DNA from: Streptomyces chrestomyceticus JCM 4735
GTDB taxonomy: Bacteria > Actinomycetota > Actinomycetes > Streptomycetales > Streptomycetaceae
Direction: 5' to 3'
Assembly: GCF_003865135.1 (NCBI RefSeq)
Contig: NZ_BHZC01000001.1
Location: 2,666,001-2,730,000, forward strand
Length of the DNA: 64,000 bases
Within the stretch, counting starts at the first letter, position 1. Every line of letters begins with the position of its first letter. The translations under genes were made by a program, and so were the position numbers. Below the pieces are notes generated by a model. It did not search any database. It saw only the letters and a program-made list of their open reading frames with translations, and was not told the origin of the DNA. Of the stretch, positions 28,894 through 39,377 are shown one piece after another.

Positions 28894-29739
28894 CTAGAAC
28901 AGCACGCTCATGAAGGCCCCGGTCTCCTCGAAGCCCACCCGCCGGTACGCGGCCCGCGCCGCCGTGTTGAAGTCGTTCACGTACAGCGAGGCGACGGGCG
29001 CGACCTCGGTGAGCGCGTAGCGCAGCACGGCCGCCATGCCGGTCTCCGAGAGGCCCTTGCCGCGGAACTCGGGGGCGACCCAGACGCCCTGGATCTGGCA
29101 GGCCCGCTGGGTCGCGGCGCCGATCTCGGCCTTGAAGACCACCTTGCCGTCGTCGACGCGGGCGAAGGACCGCCCGGCGCCGACCAGCTCGGCGACGCGC
29201 GCCTGGTAGAGCAGCCCGCCGTCGCCGGCCAGCGGCGAGATGCCGACCTCCTCGGTGAACATCGCCACGCACGCGGGCATGATCACGTCCATCTCGTGCT
29301 TGCCGATGCGCCGGACGTACGGGTCGGGCTCGACCTCGGTGGCGAAGGCGGACGTGACCATCAGCGGCTGGTTCGCGCGGATCTCTCGGGCCGGGCCCCA
29401 GGCGGGCTCCAGCAGGGACCACAGCTCGGCGGTGGGCCCGGCCGGGCCGACGATCGAGGAGCAGCGCCGGCCCTGGCGGCGGGCCCGCTCGGCGAAGCCG
29501 CGTACCGCTTCGGGGGTGGCGCAGACGGGGACGAGGTTGGCGCCCGCGTAGCACAGCGACTCCAGGCGGCCGTCCGTGTACCAGCCCCACATCTCGCCGC
29601 CGAGCCGCCAGGGGTCCAGCCCGGCGACCTGGACGCGGGCGGCGACGAAGGCGTTGGCGACGGGGTCGCGGTCCAGTACCGCCAGTGCGGCGTCGAGCTC
29701 CCCGGGCTCCAGAACCTTGGTGGTCGTGGTCGTCAGCAC
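28894..29739 (-). CDS. DUF4081-GNAT family N-acetyltransferase
   Basis: A 281-residue two-part acetyltransferase. The N-terminal half is a DUF4081-type region (DRDPVANAFVAARV to the PLMVTSAF block), and the C-terminal GNAT domain has the acetyl-CoA loop GVWVAPEFRGKGLSETGMAA and ends in YVNDFNTAARAAYRRVGF. I recall such genes next to the ispG-rseP-dxr group in many actinobacteria, as here. GTG 29739 follows AAGGTGAGG. Substrate unknown. Confidence 0.87.
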   Translation of the reverse strand: MLTTTTTKVLEPGELDAALAVLDRDPVANAFVAARVQVAGLDPWRLGGEMWGWYTDGRLESLCYAGANLVPVCATPEAVRGFAERARRQGRRCSSIVGPAGPTAELWSLLEPAWGPAREIRANQPLMVTSAFATEVEPDPYVRRIGKHEMDVIMPACVAMFTEEVGISPLAGDGGLLYQARVAELVGAGRSFARVDDGKVVFKAEIGAATQRACQIQGVWVAPEFRGKGLSETGMAAVLRYALTEVAPVASLYVNDFNTAARAAYRRVGFEETGAFMSVLF

Positions 29740-29860
29740 GTGTCGGAAAGCCTCACCTTTACGGGCCTGGGAGGCCAGGCAACTGCAGGTCCTGGCACTT
29801 TACCTCCCCGGCGGCCGGGCAGCGGATCCGCTGCGGGTACCGCACCTGGCGCGGTTCACG

Positions 29861-29902
29861 CACGAGCCCCGCCACCGGTGTGGTCCGGTGGCGGGGCTCG
29901 TG
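29861..29902 (-). terminator. stem-loop terminator after ispG
   Basis: A perfect 18-base stem (29861-29878 with 29885-29902) and 6-base loop, about 40 bases past the ispG stop. Confidence 0.87.
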
Positions 29903-29943
29903 GGGCGCGCCAGGCGCCGGGGGCTGTACGGGAGGGCCGGGGA

Positions 29944-31101
<1,158 letters not shown>

Positions 31102-31217
31102 CTGGCGAGCAACCCCAAGGTGTGGATCTAGGTCCCGAGATCGGATCCCGAGATCGGCGGGCTCCGGCCTTCGAGATTACGGCACGAGGGTTGCGGTGGG
31201 CACATCGATCCCCTCCT

Positions 31218-31234
31218 GCCCCCCGTTGGGGGGC
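31218..31234 (-). terminator. small hairpin between rseP and ispG
   Basis: A 7-base stem of GCCCCCC/GGGGGGC with a 3-base loop, about 60 bases past the rseP stop. It could weaken read-through to ispG. A direct repeat TCCCGAGATCGG occurs twice near 31134-31157, close to the ispG start side. Confidence 0.35.
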
Positions 31235-31292
31235 GGAGGAGCACCCATGTGCGCGGTTTGGGCGGCTACCGCACCGGGCAGCGCCCCGGTAC

Positions 31293-32594
31293 CTAGGTCA
31301 GCTTCACCGGATTCACCACGTCCGCCACCAGCACCAGCAGCGTGAAGCAGATGAAGATCCCGGCGACCACATAGGCGACCGGCATGAGCTTGGCCACGTC
31401 GAAGGGGCCGGGGTCGGGGCGGCGGAAGACGCGGGCGAAGGCCCGGCGGACCGACTCCCACAGCGCGCCCGCGATGTGCCCGCCGTCCAGCGGCAGCAGC
31501 GGCAGCATGTTGAACAGGAACAGCGACAGGTTGAACCCGGCGACCAGGAAGAGCATGGTCGCCACCCGCTGCTCCGGCGGGATGTCCAGCGAGAAGACCT
31601 CGCCGCCGACCCGGGCCGCGCCGACCACGCCCATCGGGGAGTCCTGCTTGCGCTCGCCGCCGTTGAAGGCGGCGTCCCACAGGTCGGGGACCTTGGCGGG
31701 CAGGTGGACCAGCGACTGGACGCCCTGTTCGACCATGCTGCCCATGCGGTCCACGGACTGGCCGAAGGTCTGCGGGACGATGCCGGTGGCCGGGGTGAAG
31801 CCGAGGAAGCCCGCGGTGACGTACTCGCCCGGCACGTACGAGCCGTTGCCGTCGGTCTTGGCGACCTTGTTCTCGATCAGGTCCGCGTGCAGTTGCTGCC
31901 GCTTGCCGTCCCGCTCGACGGTGATCGTCGCCGGGCCGGTGGTGTCCCGGATGCGCTGCTGGAGGGTGGCCCAGTCCGGTACGGGCTTTCCGTCGAAGTC
32001 CACGATCTTGTCGCCGGCCCGCAGGCCCGCGGCCTTGGCCGGGGAGTCCTTGGCGCCGGCCGTGCACTTGTCGGTCTTGGCGGAGGCCGCTATCACGCAG
32101 TCCGAGACCGAGCCGACCTGGGTGGTCTGGGTGTTGATGCCGAAGCCCATCAGCACGCTCATGAAGATCACGACCGCGAGGATCAGGTTCATGAACGGCC
32201 CGGCGAACATCACGATGACGCGCTTCCAGGGCTTGCGCGTGTAGAACAGGCGCTTCTCGTCACCGGGCTGCAGCTCTTCGAAGGCGGCCGAACGGGCGTC
32301 CTCGATCATGCCGCGCCAGGGGGACGTGGACCGGGCCGTTATGGCGCCGTCCTCCCCCGGCGGGAACATCCCGATCATGCGGATGTAGCCGCCGAGCGGT
32401 ATGGCCTTGATCCCGTACTCGGTGTCGCCCTTGCGGCGCGAGAAGAGCGTCGGCCCGAAGCCCACCATGTACTGCGGCACCCGGATGCCGAACATCTTGG
32501 CCGTGGACAGGTGCCCGAGCTCGTGCCAGGCGATCGAGAAGAGCAGGCCGACGACGAAGACGACTATGCCCAGAACGGTCATCCATGTCGTCAT
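31293..32594 (-). CDS. rseP: site-2 protease (RseP family)
   Basis: A 433-residue intramembrane zinc metalloprotease. The active-site HELGH (His24, Glu25, His28) is in the first membrane helix. A PDZ domain at about 180-260 contains [15 protein letters not shown], and a second metal motif LPLDGGH lies near residue 370, within two more membrane helices. Such enzymes cleave membrane-bound anti-sigma factors or signal peptides. ATG 32594 overlaps the dxr stop (ATGA), so the two are translationally coupled. A 40-residue insertion with [11 protein letters not shown] is usual in actinobacterial forms. Confidence 0.94.
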   Translation of the reverse strand: MTTWMTVLGIVVFVVGLLFSIAWHELGHLSTAKMFGIRVPQYMVGFGPTLFSRRKGDTEYGIKAIPLGGYIRMIGMFPPGEDGAITARSTSPWRGMIEDARSAAFEELQPGDEKRLFYTRKPWKRVIVMFAGPFMNLILAVVIFMSVLMGFGINTQTTQVGSVSDCVIAASAKTDKCTAGAKDSPAKAAGLRAGDKIVDFDGKPVPDWATLQQRIRDTTGPATITVERDGKRQQLHADLIENKVAKTDGNGSYVPGEYVTAGFLGFTPATGIVPQTFGQSVDRMGSMVEQGVQSLVHLPAKVPDLWDAAFNGGERKQDSPMGVVGAARVGGEVFSLDIPPEQRVATMLFLVAGFNLSLFLFNMLPLLPLDGGHIAGALWESVRRAFARVFRRPDPGPFDVAKLMPVAYVVAGIFICFTLLVLVADVVNPVKLT

Positions 32595-33862
32595 GCGCGA
32601 GCCTCCGATGTCGTACGGGCCGCTCGGGCGGCCAGCTCACGGGCGCGGGCGCGCGCCCAGGTTTCCGCCTGCAAGACGTCCGCGACCGTGAGGGAGGTTC
32701 CCCTGGCCGGCGTACCGTGCTCCGCGACCGCCTCGGCGACCGTATCGACAATTCCTGTGAACGGCAGCCCGCCCTGCAAGAACGCGTCGACGCATTCCTC
32801 GTTGGCGGCGTTGAAGACGGCCGGCGCGGTGCCGCCCAGTTCACCGACGTGGCAGGCCAGCGGCACGGACGGGAACGCCTCGGTGTCCAGCGGCAGGAAG
32901 TCCCACTGGTGGGCCCTGGTCCAGTCGATGCCGGGGGCGGCGTCCGGCACCCGGTCCGGCCAGCCGATGCCCAGCGCGATCGGCATCCGCATGTCGGGCG
33001 GGCCGGCCTGGGCCAGGGTGGAGCCGTCGGTGAACTCCACCATCGAGTGGATGTAGGACTGCGGATGGACGACGACCTCGATCCGGTCGAACGGCACGTC
33101 GTACAGCAGATGCGCCTCGATGACCTCCAGCCCCTTGTTGACCAGGGTCGCGGAGTTGACCGTGATGACCGGGCCCATCGCCCAGGTGGGGTGGGCGAGC
33201 GCCTGCTCCGGCGTGACGGACGCCAGCTCCTCCTTCGTACGGCCCCGGAACGGCCCGCCGGAGGCGGTGACGACCAGCTTGCGCACCTCCTTGCGGGGGC
33301 CGCCCAGCAGGCCCTGGAAGAGGGCGGAGTGCTCGGAGTCGACGGGCACGATCTGGCCGGGGCGGGCCGCGGCCTTCACCAGCGGGCCGCCGACGATCAG
33401 CGACTCCTTGTTGGCGAGCGCCAGCGCGCGGCCCGCCTCCAGGGCGGCGAGGGTGGGCGCGAGGCCGATGGAGCCGGTGATGCCGTTGAGCACGGTGTGG
33501 CAGGGGGACGCGGCCAGCTCGGTGGCCGCGCCGGGCCCGGCGACGATCTCCGGCAGCGGCTCCCCCGCGCCGTACCGGGCGGACAGCGCCTCGCGCAGCG
33601 CCGGCACCACGTCCTCGCGGGACACCGCCACCGTACGGACCCGCAGCACGTGCGCCTGCTCGGCCAGCAGCGCCACCCGGCCGCCGGCCGCGGACAGCGC
33701 GGTGACCCGGAACCGGTCGGGGTTGCGCAGCACCAGGTCGACGGCCTGGGTGCCGATCGACCCGGTCGAGCCGAGGATCACGATGTCGCGCGGCCCGTCG
33801 CCGCCGCCGGTGAGCGGGGCGGGGGTGAAGCGCAGATGCGGGTCAGCGAGGGTGTCCGTCAT
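32591..33862 (-). CDS. dxr: 1-deoxy-D-xylulose-5-phosphate reductoisomerase
   Basis: A 423-residue Dxr (IspC), the committed step of the MEP pathway, converting DXP to MEP with NADPH. Visible blocks are [12 protein letters not shown] (NADPH loop), [22 protein letters not shown] (metal-binding Asp and Glu), TASGGPFRG and [13 protein letters not shown] 33862 was chosen; an ATG three codons upstream is also possible and neither has a strong ribosome site. The gene ends over the rseP start and is divergent from the DUF1963 gene. Confidence 0.95.
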   Translation of the reverse strand: MTDTLADPHLRFTPAPLTGGGDGPRDIVILGSTGSIGTQAVDLVLRNPDRFRVTALSAAGGRVALLAEQAHVLRVRTVAVSREDVVPALREALSARYGAGEPLPEIVAGPGAATELAASPCHTVLNGITGSIGLAPTLAALEAGRALALANKESLIVGGPLVKAAARPGQIVPVDSEHSALFQGLLGGPRKEVRKLVVTASGGPFRGRTKEELASVTPEQALAHPTWAMGPVITVNSATLVNKGLEVIEAHLLYDVPFDRIEVVVHPQSYIHSMVEFTDGSTLAQAGPPDMRMPIALGIGWPDRVPDAAPGIDWTRAHQWDFLPLDTEAFPSVPLACHVGELGGTAPAVFNAANEECVDAFLQGGLPFTGIVDTVAEAVAEHGTPARGTSLTVADVLQAETWARARARELAARAARTTSEARA

Positions 33863-33937
33863 GGGGACCATTGTTGCCGGTCCGGGCGTGGCCGTGAGCC
33901 GCAGGGGATTGTCAGTGGGTCGTGGGACCGTACGGGT

Positions 33938-34759
33938 ATGGAACGAACGATGTCCCCTCCGGAGCGGCTGGCCGCCGAGCTGATGCCCGCCGGCGCGGCG
34001 GAGCGCTGGACGGCGCTGCTGCGTCCGGCGGTGCGCCTGACGCGGCCGGACGACCGCCGCGCACCGCTCGCCGGGCCGCCCGTGGGGTATCTGGGCGGCC
34101 GTCCCGAGCTGCCGGACGACGTGCCGTGGCCGGTGTGGGAGGGGAACGGACCGCTCACGTTCGTCGCTTCGCTGTCGCTGTCCGCACTGGCCGGCGCGGA
34201 CCTGGACATACCCCTGCCCGGGGACGGCACGCTGCTCTTCTTCGTGTCCTACGGCCCCGGGCAGGGCGAGGGCGTGCCCGGCCTCGGCCCGGAGGGGCAG
34301 CGGGGCGCCCGTGTCGTGTACGTGCCCGAGGGCACCCCCGTCGCCGAGCGTCGGGTTCCCGGGGGCCTCGAAGAGCCGTACCGCCGTGTCCCGCTGTCGG
34401 CCGAGCCGGAGATGACATGGCCCCATCGCGAGGATTTCTGGCTGGGGGATCTGGTAGGTGCCTCACCCGGCGACGAGCTCCCGGAGTGGGTGGACGCCTT
34501 CGACGACGCCTTGACCGACCTCTCACCCACGATGTGGCACCGCGTGGGCGGCTACCCCATCCCCATACAGGGCGGGGTGGGCCCCGATCTGGGCGAGGAC
34601 GAGGACCCGGACGACTGGGTGCTGCTCGCCCAGATCGACAGCGACGACCGGGCCCGGATGGAGTGGGTCCACCAGGGCACCCTGTACTGGCTGATATCCC
34701 GGGCGGACCTGGCCGCGCGCAACTTCGCGGCGGCGCGCTTCACCTGGCAGTTCCTCTAG
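33938..34759 (+). CDS. DUF1963 (YwqG-like) protein
   Basis: A 273-residue soluble protein of the YwqG/DUF1963 family, with the GGRPELPDDVPWPVWEGNGP block near the N-terminus and the paired WVLLAQIDSDD and LYWLISRADLAARNF blocks near the end. No function is established for the family. ATG 33938 (or 33950) has no clear ribosome site. It is divergent from dxr and convergent with the acyl-CoA dehydrogenase gene. Confidence 0.85.
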   Translation: MERTMSPPERLAAELMPAGAAERWTALLRPAVRLTRPDDRRAPLAGPPVGYLGGRPELPDDVPWPVWEGNGPLTFVASLSLSALAGADLDIPLPGDGTLLFFVSYGPGQGEGVPGLGPEGQRGARVVYVPEGTPVAERRVPGGLEEPYRRVPLSAEPEMTWPHREDFWLGDLVGASPGDELPEWVDAFDDALTDLSPTMWHRVGGYPIPIQGGVGPDLGEDEDPDDWVLLAQIDSDDRARMEWVHQGTLYWLISRADLAARNFAAARFTWQFL

Positions 34760-34787
34760 AGCCCGGGTGAAGCGCGCCCCGCCCGGG

Positions 34788-36707
34788 TCAGCGGATCGGC
34801 CGGTGGACGTTCTCCTTCGCCGTCGGCCCGGGGGTCGCGTCGGCGATCCAGGGGCCGTCGCCGCTCGGGTCCACGACGCCTTCCTCCAGCCAGGTGTAGG
34901 TGCCGGTCAGCACGCCGGAGACGACCTTGCGGTCCAGGTCGTCGGTGTTGGTCCACAGCCGGCCGAAGAGTTCGTCCACGCGGATGCGGGCCTGTCGGCA
35001 GAACACGTCGGCGAGCTGGTGCGCCTCGCGGCCGTGGTCGTCGGTGGCGCGCAGGTGCTCGGCGCGTACGACGGCCGCGCTCATGGCGAAGAGTTCGGCG
35101 CCGATGTCCACGATCCGGCCGAGGAAGCCCTGCTTGGTCTCCATCCGGCCCTGCCAGCGGGACATGGCGTAGAACGTGGACCTGGCGAGCTTGCGGGCGG
35201 CGCGTTCCACGTACCGCAGATGCCCGGCGAGGTCGCCGAACTCCGCGTACGTGCGCGGCAACTGGCCCGGGCCCGCGACCAGCTTGGGCAGCCACCGGGC
35301 GTAGAACGTGCCGGCCTTGGCGGCGGCCTTGCCCTTGTCGGACAGGGACTTCTCGGGGTCGATCAGGTCACCGGCCACCGACAGGTGGGCGTCCACCGCC
35401 TCGCGGGCGATGAGCAGGTGCATGATCTCGGTGGAGCCCTCGAAGATCCGGTTGATGCGCAGGTCGCGCAGGATCTGCTCGGCGGGCACGGCGCGCTCCC
35501 CGCGGGCGGCGAGCGAGGCGGCCGTCTCGAAGCCGCGGCCGCCGCGGATCTGGACGAGTTCGTCGGCCATCAGACAGCCCATCTCGGAGCCGTACAGCTT
35601 GGCCAGCGCGGCCTCGATGCGGATGTCGTTGCGGTCCTCGTCGGCCATCTGGGAGGCGAGGTCGACGACGGCCTCCAGGGCGAAGGTGGTGGCCGCGATG
35701 AAGGAGATCTTGGCGCCGACCGCCTCGTGCTTCGCGATCGGCTTGCCCCACTGCTCGCGGGCGGCCGACCACTCGCGGGCGATCTTCAGACACCACTTGC
35801 CGGCGCCGACGCACATGGCGGGCAGCGAGAGGCGGCCGGTGTTGAGCGTGGTCAGCGCGATCTTCAGGCCGGCGCCCTCGGGCCCGATGCGGTTGGCGGC
35901 CGGCACCCGTACGCGGTGGAAGCGGGTGACGCCGTTCTCGATGCCGCGCAGGCCCATGAAGGCGTTGCGGTTCTCGACGGTGACGCCCTCGGCGGCGGCC
36001 TCCACGACGAAGGCGGTGATGCCGCCCTTGTGGCCCTCGCTCTTCGGGACGCGCGCCATGACGACCAGGAGGTCGGCGACGACGCCGTTGGTGGTCCACA
36101 GCTTCACGCCGTCGAGTACGTAGTCGTCGCCCTCGGGGACGGCCGTGGTCGCCAGCCGGGCCGGGTCGGAGCCGACGTCGGGCTCGGTGAGCAGGAAGGC
36201 GGTGATGTCCGTACGGGCGCAGCGCGGCAGGAAGACGTCCTTCTGCTCCTGGGTGCCGAATTGTTTCAGCGGCTGCGGTACGCCGATCGACTGATGCGCG
36301 GAGAGCAGCGCGCCGATGGCCGGGCTGGCGGAGCCGACGAGGGCGAGCGCCTTGTTGTAGTAGACCTGGGTGAGGCCCAGACCCCCGTACTTCGTGTCGA
36401 TCTTCATGCCGAGGGCGCCGATCTCCTTGAGACCGTCGATGGTCTCGTCCGGGATCTGCGCCTCGCGTTCGATCCGGGCGCCGTCGATCTTCGTCTCGCA
36501 GAAGTCGCGGAGCTTGGCGAGGAACTCCTCACCGCGCTGGGCGTCCTCGTCGGCGGGGGTGGGGTGCGGATGGATGAGGTCGAGCCGGAAGCGGCCCAGG
36601 AACAGTTCCTTGGCGAAGCTGGGCTTGCGCCAGTCCTGCTCCCGGGCGGCCTCGGCGACCTGCCGGGCCTCGCGCTCGGACACATTGCGGGTGGATGGAG
36701 CGGTCAT
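34788..36707 (-). CDS. very-long-chain-type acyl-CoA dehydrogenase
   Basis: A 639-residue flavin dehydrogenase, longer than the ~380-residue short/medium-chain enzymes. It has the ACAD core (residues about 60-440) with AFLLTEPDVGSDPA and LWTTNG flavin blocks, and a C-terminal helical domain of about 190 residues as in VLCAD/ACAD9-type enzymes. The catalytic glutamate is probably that of RIFEGSTEIM near residue 420. It would start beta-oxidation of long acyl-CoAs. GAGGTGAG precedes the ATG. A near-perfect dyad at 36781-36803 may be its operator. It stands alone, convergent with the DUF1963 gene. Confidence 0.93.
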   Translation of the reverse strand: MTAPSTRNVSEREARQVAEAAREQDWRKPSFAKELFLGRFRLDLIHPHPTPADEDAQRGEEFLAKLRDFCETKIDGARIEREAQIPDETIDGLKEIGALGMKIDTKYGGLGLTQVYYNKALALVGSASPAIGALLSAHQSIGVPQPLKQFGTQEQKDVFLPRCARTDITAFLLTEPDVGSDPARLATTAVPEGDDYVLDGVKLWTTNGVVADLLVVMARVPKSEGHKGGITAFVVEAAAEGVTVENRNAFMGLRGIENGVTRFHRVRVPAANRIGPEGAGLKIALTTLNTGRLSLPAMCVGAGKWCLKIAREWSAAREQWGKPIAKHEAVGAKISFIAATTFALEAVVDLASQMADEDRNDIRIEAALAKLYGSEMGCLMADELVQIRGGRGFETAASLAARGERAVPAEQILRDLRINRIFEGSTEIMHLLIAREAVDAHLSVAGDLIDPEKSLSDKGKAAAKAGTFYARWLPKLVAGPGQLPRTYAEFGDLAGHLRYVERAARKLARSTFYAMSRWQGRMETKQGFLGRIVDIGAELFAMSAAVVRAEHLRATDDHGREAHQLADVFCRQARIRVDELFGRLWTNTDDLDRKVVSGVLTGTYTWLEEGVVDPSGDGPWIADATPGPTAKENVHRPIR

Positions 36708-37016
36708 GAGGGGCTCACCTCGCCGCGGAGTCGGGTCTCGGAGTGGGTCGGCGGTCCACCGGGGACCGTGCGGTCGGCAGGCACGGAATCCGGCGTTCCG
36801 TGCGGTGCCGCGCCGAGCGGGCAGGCGTACGGTGTCCCGCGGCCGTCCGGCTACCGGTCAGTGCTACTTGTGAGTCTCTACCCGTTCCGTTGGACTTGCA
36901 CCAGACTTCGCGGCACCGGCAAAGGCGGACGGGTGAGCACCGCCGACCGGATTACGCCCGTCCGGAGGCAGGCGGGAGACGGGGGGACGGCGGTGCCCGC
37001 GGTGTCTTCCCGGCCG
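36708..37016 (-). promoter_or_regulatory. acyl-CoA dehydrogenase upstream region with inverted repeat
   Basis: No gene is seen in these 309 bases. A perfect inverted repeat GCACGGAA-N7-TTCCGTGC lies at 36781-36803, about 75 bases before the acyl-CoA dehydrogenase start, in the size range of TetR/FadR-type operators. No confident -10/-35 pair was found. Confidence 0.45.
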
Positions 37017-37703
37017 TCAGCGGACGCCCGGCGTGACCAGTCCCGTCTCGTACGCCAGCACCACCGCCTGGGCCCGGCTGCACAGCCCCAGCTTGGCCAT
37101 CGTGCGGTTCAGATGGGTCTTCACGGTGGCCTCGCTGATCACCAGCCGGGCCGCGATCTCCGGGTTGGACAGGCCCTTGGCGGTGTGCCGCAGCACCTCC
37201 CGTTCGCGGGCGGTGAGCGCCTGGAGGGACTCCGGCCCGTCGGCGGCCTCCGGAGCGGGCTCGTCCAGCCGCTGGGCGTACGCCTCGACCAGCCTGCGGG
37301 TCACGCTCGGCGCGAAGAGCATGTCGCCGCCCGCGACGGTGGCGATGGCCGAGAGCAGCCGCTGCGGCGGAGTGTCCTTGAGGAGGAAGCCGCTGGCTCC
37401 GGCGCGCAGCGCGGCGTAGACGTACTCGTCCAGGTCGAAGGTGGTGAGCACCACGACGTGCGGGGCCTGCCCGCCGGACTCGGCGGCGGCCCGCAGGATG
37501 CGTTCGGTGGCCGCGATGCCGCTGACCCCGGGCATCCGGATGTCCATGAGGATCACGTCGGGGCGGTGTTCGGCGGCCAGCCGGACCGCCTCCTCGCCGT
37601 CCGACGCCTCGCCGACCACCTCGACGTCGGGCGCGGCCCGCAGCAGGGCGGCCACACCGGCCCGGATGAGGACCTGGTCATCGGCCACCAGCACCCTGAT
37701 CAT
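37017..37703 (-). CDS. NarL/LuxR-family response regulator
   Basis: A 228-residue two-component regulator. The receiver domain has the acidic pocket DD (Asp8, Asp9), phospho-acceptor Asp54 (LMDIRMPG) and conserved Lys near residue 110. The C-terminal LuxR helix-turn-helix runs from LTAREREVLRHTAKGLSNPE to about residue 220. It is encoded directly after its histidine kinase, whose 3' end overlaps its start. Target genes unknown; a direct repeat upstream of the kinase (39126-39171) is a candidate site. Confidence 0.95.
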   Translation of the reverse strand: MIRVLVADDQVLIRAGVAALLRAAPDVEVVGEASDGEEAVRLAAEHRPDVILMDIRMPGVSGIAATERILRAAAESGGQAPHVVVLTTFDLDEYVYAALRAGASGFLLKDTPPQRLLSAIATVAGGDMLFAPSVTRRLVEAYAQRLDEPAPEAADGPESLQALTAREREVLRHTAKGLSNPEIAARLVISEATVKTHLNRTMAKLGLCSRAQAVVLAYETGLVTPGVR

Positions 37704-39063
37704 GCTCTGTCGTCCCTTTCCGCGGCGGTGCCGGGCCCGCCGCGGGATGGACGGGCAGGGTGAGCAGCACCTGGAAGCCGCCGCCCGGTACCGGACCGGC
37801 GCGCAGACTGCCGCCGTAAATCCTGGCCCGCTCGCGCATCCCTATCAACCCGTGTCCGGTGGAGAGTTGGCCGGATGCCGACGGTGCGGAGGGTGGCGGC
37901 GGTGGGGCCGCGGCCCCGCGCGGCGGGGCGTGCGGGGCGTGTGGGGCGTGTGGGGCAGGCGTGCCGGGAGTGCCGGAGGTGCCGCCGTCGTCGCGCACCT
38001 CGACCGTGAGCCGGTCGGCGCCGTGGTCGATCCGCACGTCGACGCGGGCGGACCCGGCGTGCTTGAGGGCGTTGGTCAGGGCCTCCTGGACGACGCGGTA
38101 GGCGCACTGTTCCAGCCCCGGCGGGTACGGCCGCCGCTCCCCCGTCGTCCGCAGGGCGACCGGCAGCCCGGCGGCCCGTACCCGGGCGACGACCGTACCG
38201 ATCCGGTCGAGGCCGGGCGCCGGTTCGTAGGCGTCGGCCGTCGCGCCCTCGCCCGTCTCCCGGCGGTCCACGGCGGCCGGTCCGCCCGCCATCTCCCTCG
38301 GGTCCACCCGGAGTACGGCGAGCAGCCGCCGCATCTCCTCCAGGGCCTCGCCGCTGGTTCCGGCGATGGTGCCCAGGGCGCGGCGGGCGGTGTCCGGGTC
38401 GGAGGTGAAGACATATCCGGCCAGTCCGGCCTGCACGGAGATCACGGACATGTGGTGGGCGACCACGTCGTGCAGTTCGCGGGCGATGCGCACCCGTTCC
38501 TCGGCGACCGCGCGCCGGGCGTTCTCCTCCTGCTCGCGGCGGAGCTGTCCGGCCATCTCGGCGAGCCGGACGTTGCGTTCGGCGGAGGTGCGGGCGACGT
38601 TGCCGAACCAGCACAGGATCACCGGGTACAGCACGCTCTGGCCGAGCGTGGTGGCCCACGAACTCTCCTCGCCCGTCAGCCCGGCGAAGTTCCAGAGCAC
38701 GGCCAGCAGGACCGAGCAGCCGGCGGCGACGCGTGGCGGGCGGTGGGCGGCGACGGTGTAGAGGGCCATCAGCCCGGCGAGGCTGTTGACGACGGGCCAG
38801 TAGTCCAGCGCGATGTAGCCGCCCCACAGCAGGAAGACGGCCAGGCACACGGCGACGGGGGCCTGCCTGCGGGCCACGACCAGCAGGTTGATCAGGCAGG
38901 TCAGCGCGGAGCCGAGGCCGTCCAGGCGCTCCCAGCCGGCCGGCACGTTGTCGTGGCCGAGCAGCAGCGAGACGACGGCGAAGCCGGCCGCGATGCCCGC
39001 GTCGAGGGTCGGCGGCGGCACGCTCCGTACCCGCCGTCGCACCTCCCCGGCCACCCCGCCCAT
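37678..39063 (-). CDS. NarL-type sensor histidine kinase
   Basis: A 461-residue kinase with four or five membrane helices (about 20-155), a coiled stretch, a HisKA_3 domain with His198 (ARELHDVVAHH) and a GHKL ATPase domain (EALTNALKHAG and GHGLIGMRERA). Between the N box and G box is an inserted Ala/Pro/His repeat (APHAPHAPHAPP). The start could be ATG 39063 or GTG 39069. The last 17 residues differ from the usual pattern: the frame overlaps the response regulator by 26 bases, whereas one extra base near 37731-37738 would give an ATGA overlap. Confidence 0.92.
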   Translation of the reverse strand: MGGVAGEVRRRVRSVPPPTLDAGIAAGFAVVSLLLGHDNVPAGWERLDGLGSALTCLINLLVVARRQAPVAVCLAVFLLWGGYIALDYWPVVNSLAGLMALYTVAAHRPPRVAAGCSVLLAVLWNFAGLTGEESSWATTLGQSVLYPVILCWFGNVARTSAERNVRLAEMAGQLRREQEENARRAVAEERVRIARELHDVVAHHMSVISVQAGLAGYVFTSDPDTARRALGTIAGTSGEALEEMRRLLAVLRVDPREMAGGPAAVDRRETGEGATADAYEPAPGLDRIGTVVARVRAAGLPVALRTTGERRPYPPGLEQCAYRVVQEALTNALKHAGSARVDVRIDHGADRLTVEVRDDGGTSGTPGTPAPHAPHAPHAPPRGAAAPPPPPSAPSASGQLSTGHGLIGMRERARIYGGSLRAGPVPGGGFQVLLTLPVHPAAGPAPPRKGTTEHDQGAGGR

Positions 39064-39377
39064 GCGCACGCCCGCAGCGTAACCCGGCGCGTACGGCGGG
39101 TCGTCGGCCCGGAGGAGTCGGTGCGGGTACCGCGGAAGTCGTACGTCCGGGCGGCCGGTACCGCGGAAGTCACACCCGGTTTTCCACCTCTGACGGGACG
39201 CCCCGGCGGGCGGCGGGCGCGTACGGTCGCCGTACCGCCACAAGAGTGCGGGGGCACGGGGGAAGGACAGCACCGCCGCACGGGGGAACGGGGGAGGCAA
39301 CGCGCTCCGGGACAGGGTGCCGGAGCGCGTTGCTCGTCGGTCCGGCCGGTACGTCCGTACCGGCGGCCGGCCGGGTC
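39064..39377. other. kinase/aldehyde dehydrogenase intergenic region with direct repeat
   Basis: No gene is seen. A 15-base sequence GGTACCGCGGAAGTC occurs at 39126-39140 and again at 39157-39171, 31 bases apart and 60-110 bases upstream of the histidine kinase start. The right part holds the terminator of the aldehyde dehydrogenase gene. Confidence 0.6.
39297..39333 (-). terminator. stem-loop terminator after the aldehyde dehydrogenase gene
   Basis: A perfect 14-base stem (39297-39310 with 39320-39333) and 9-base loop about 45 bases past the stop at 39378. Confidence 0.82.
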
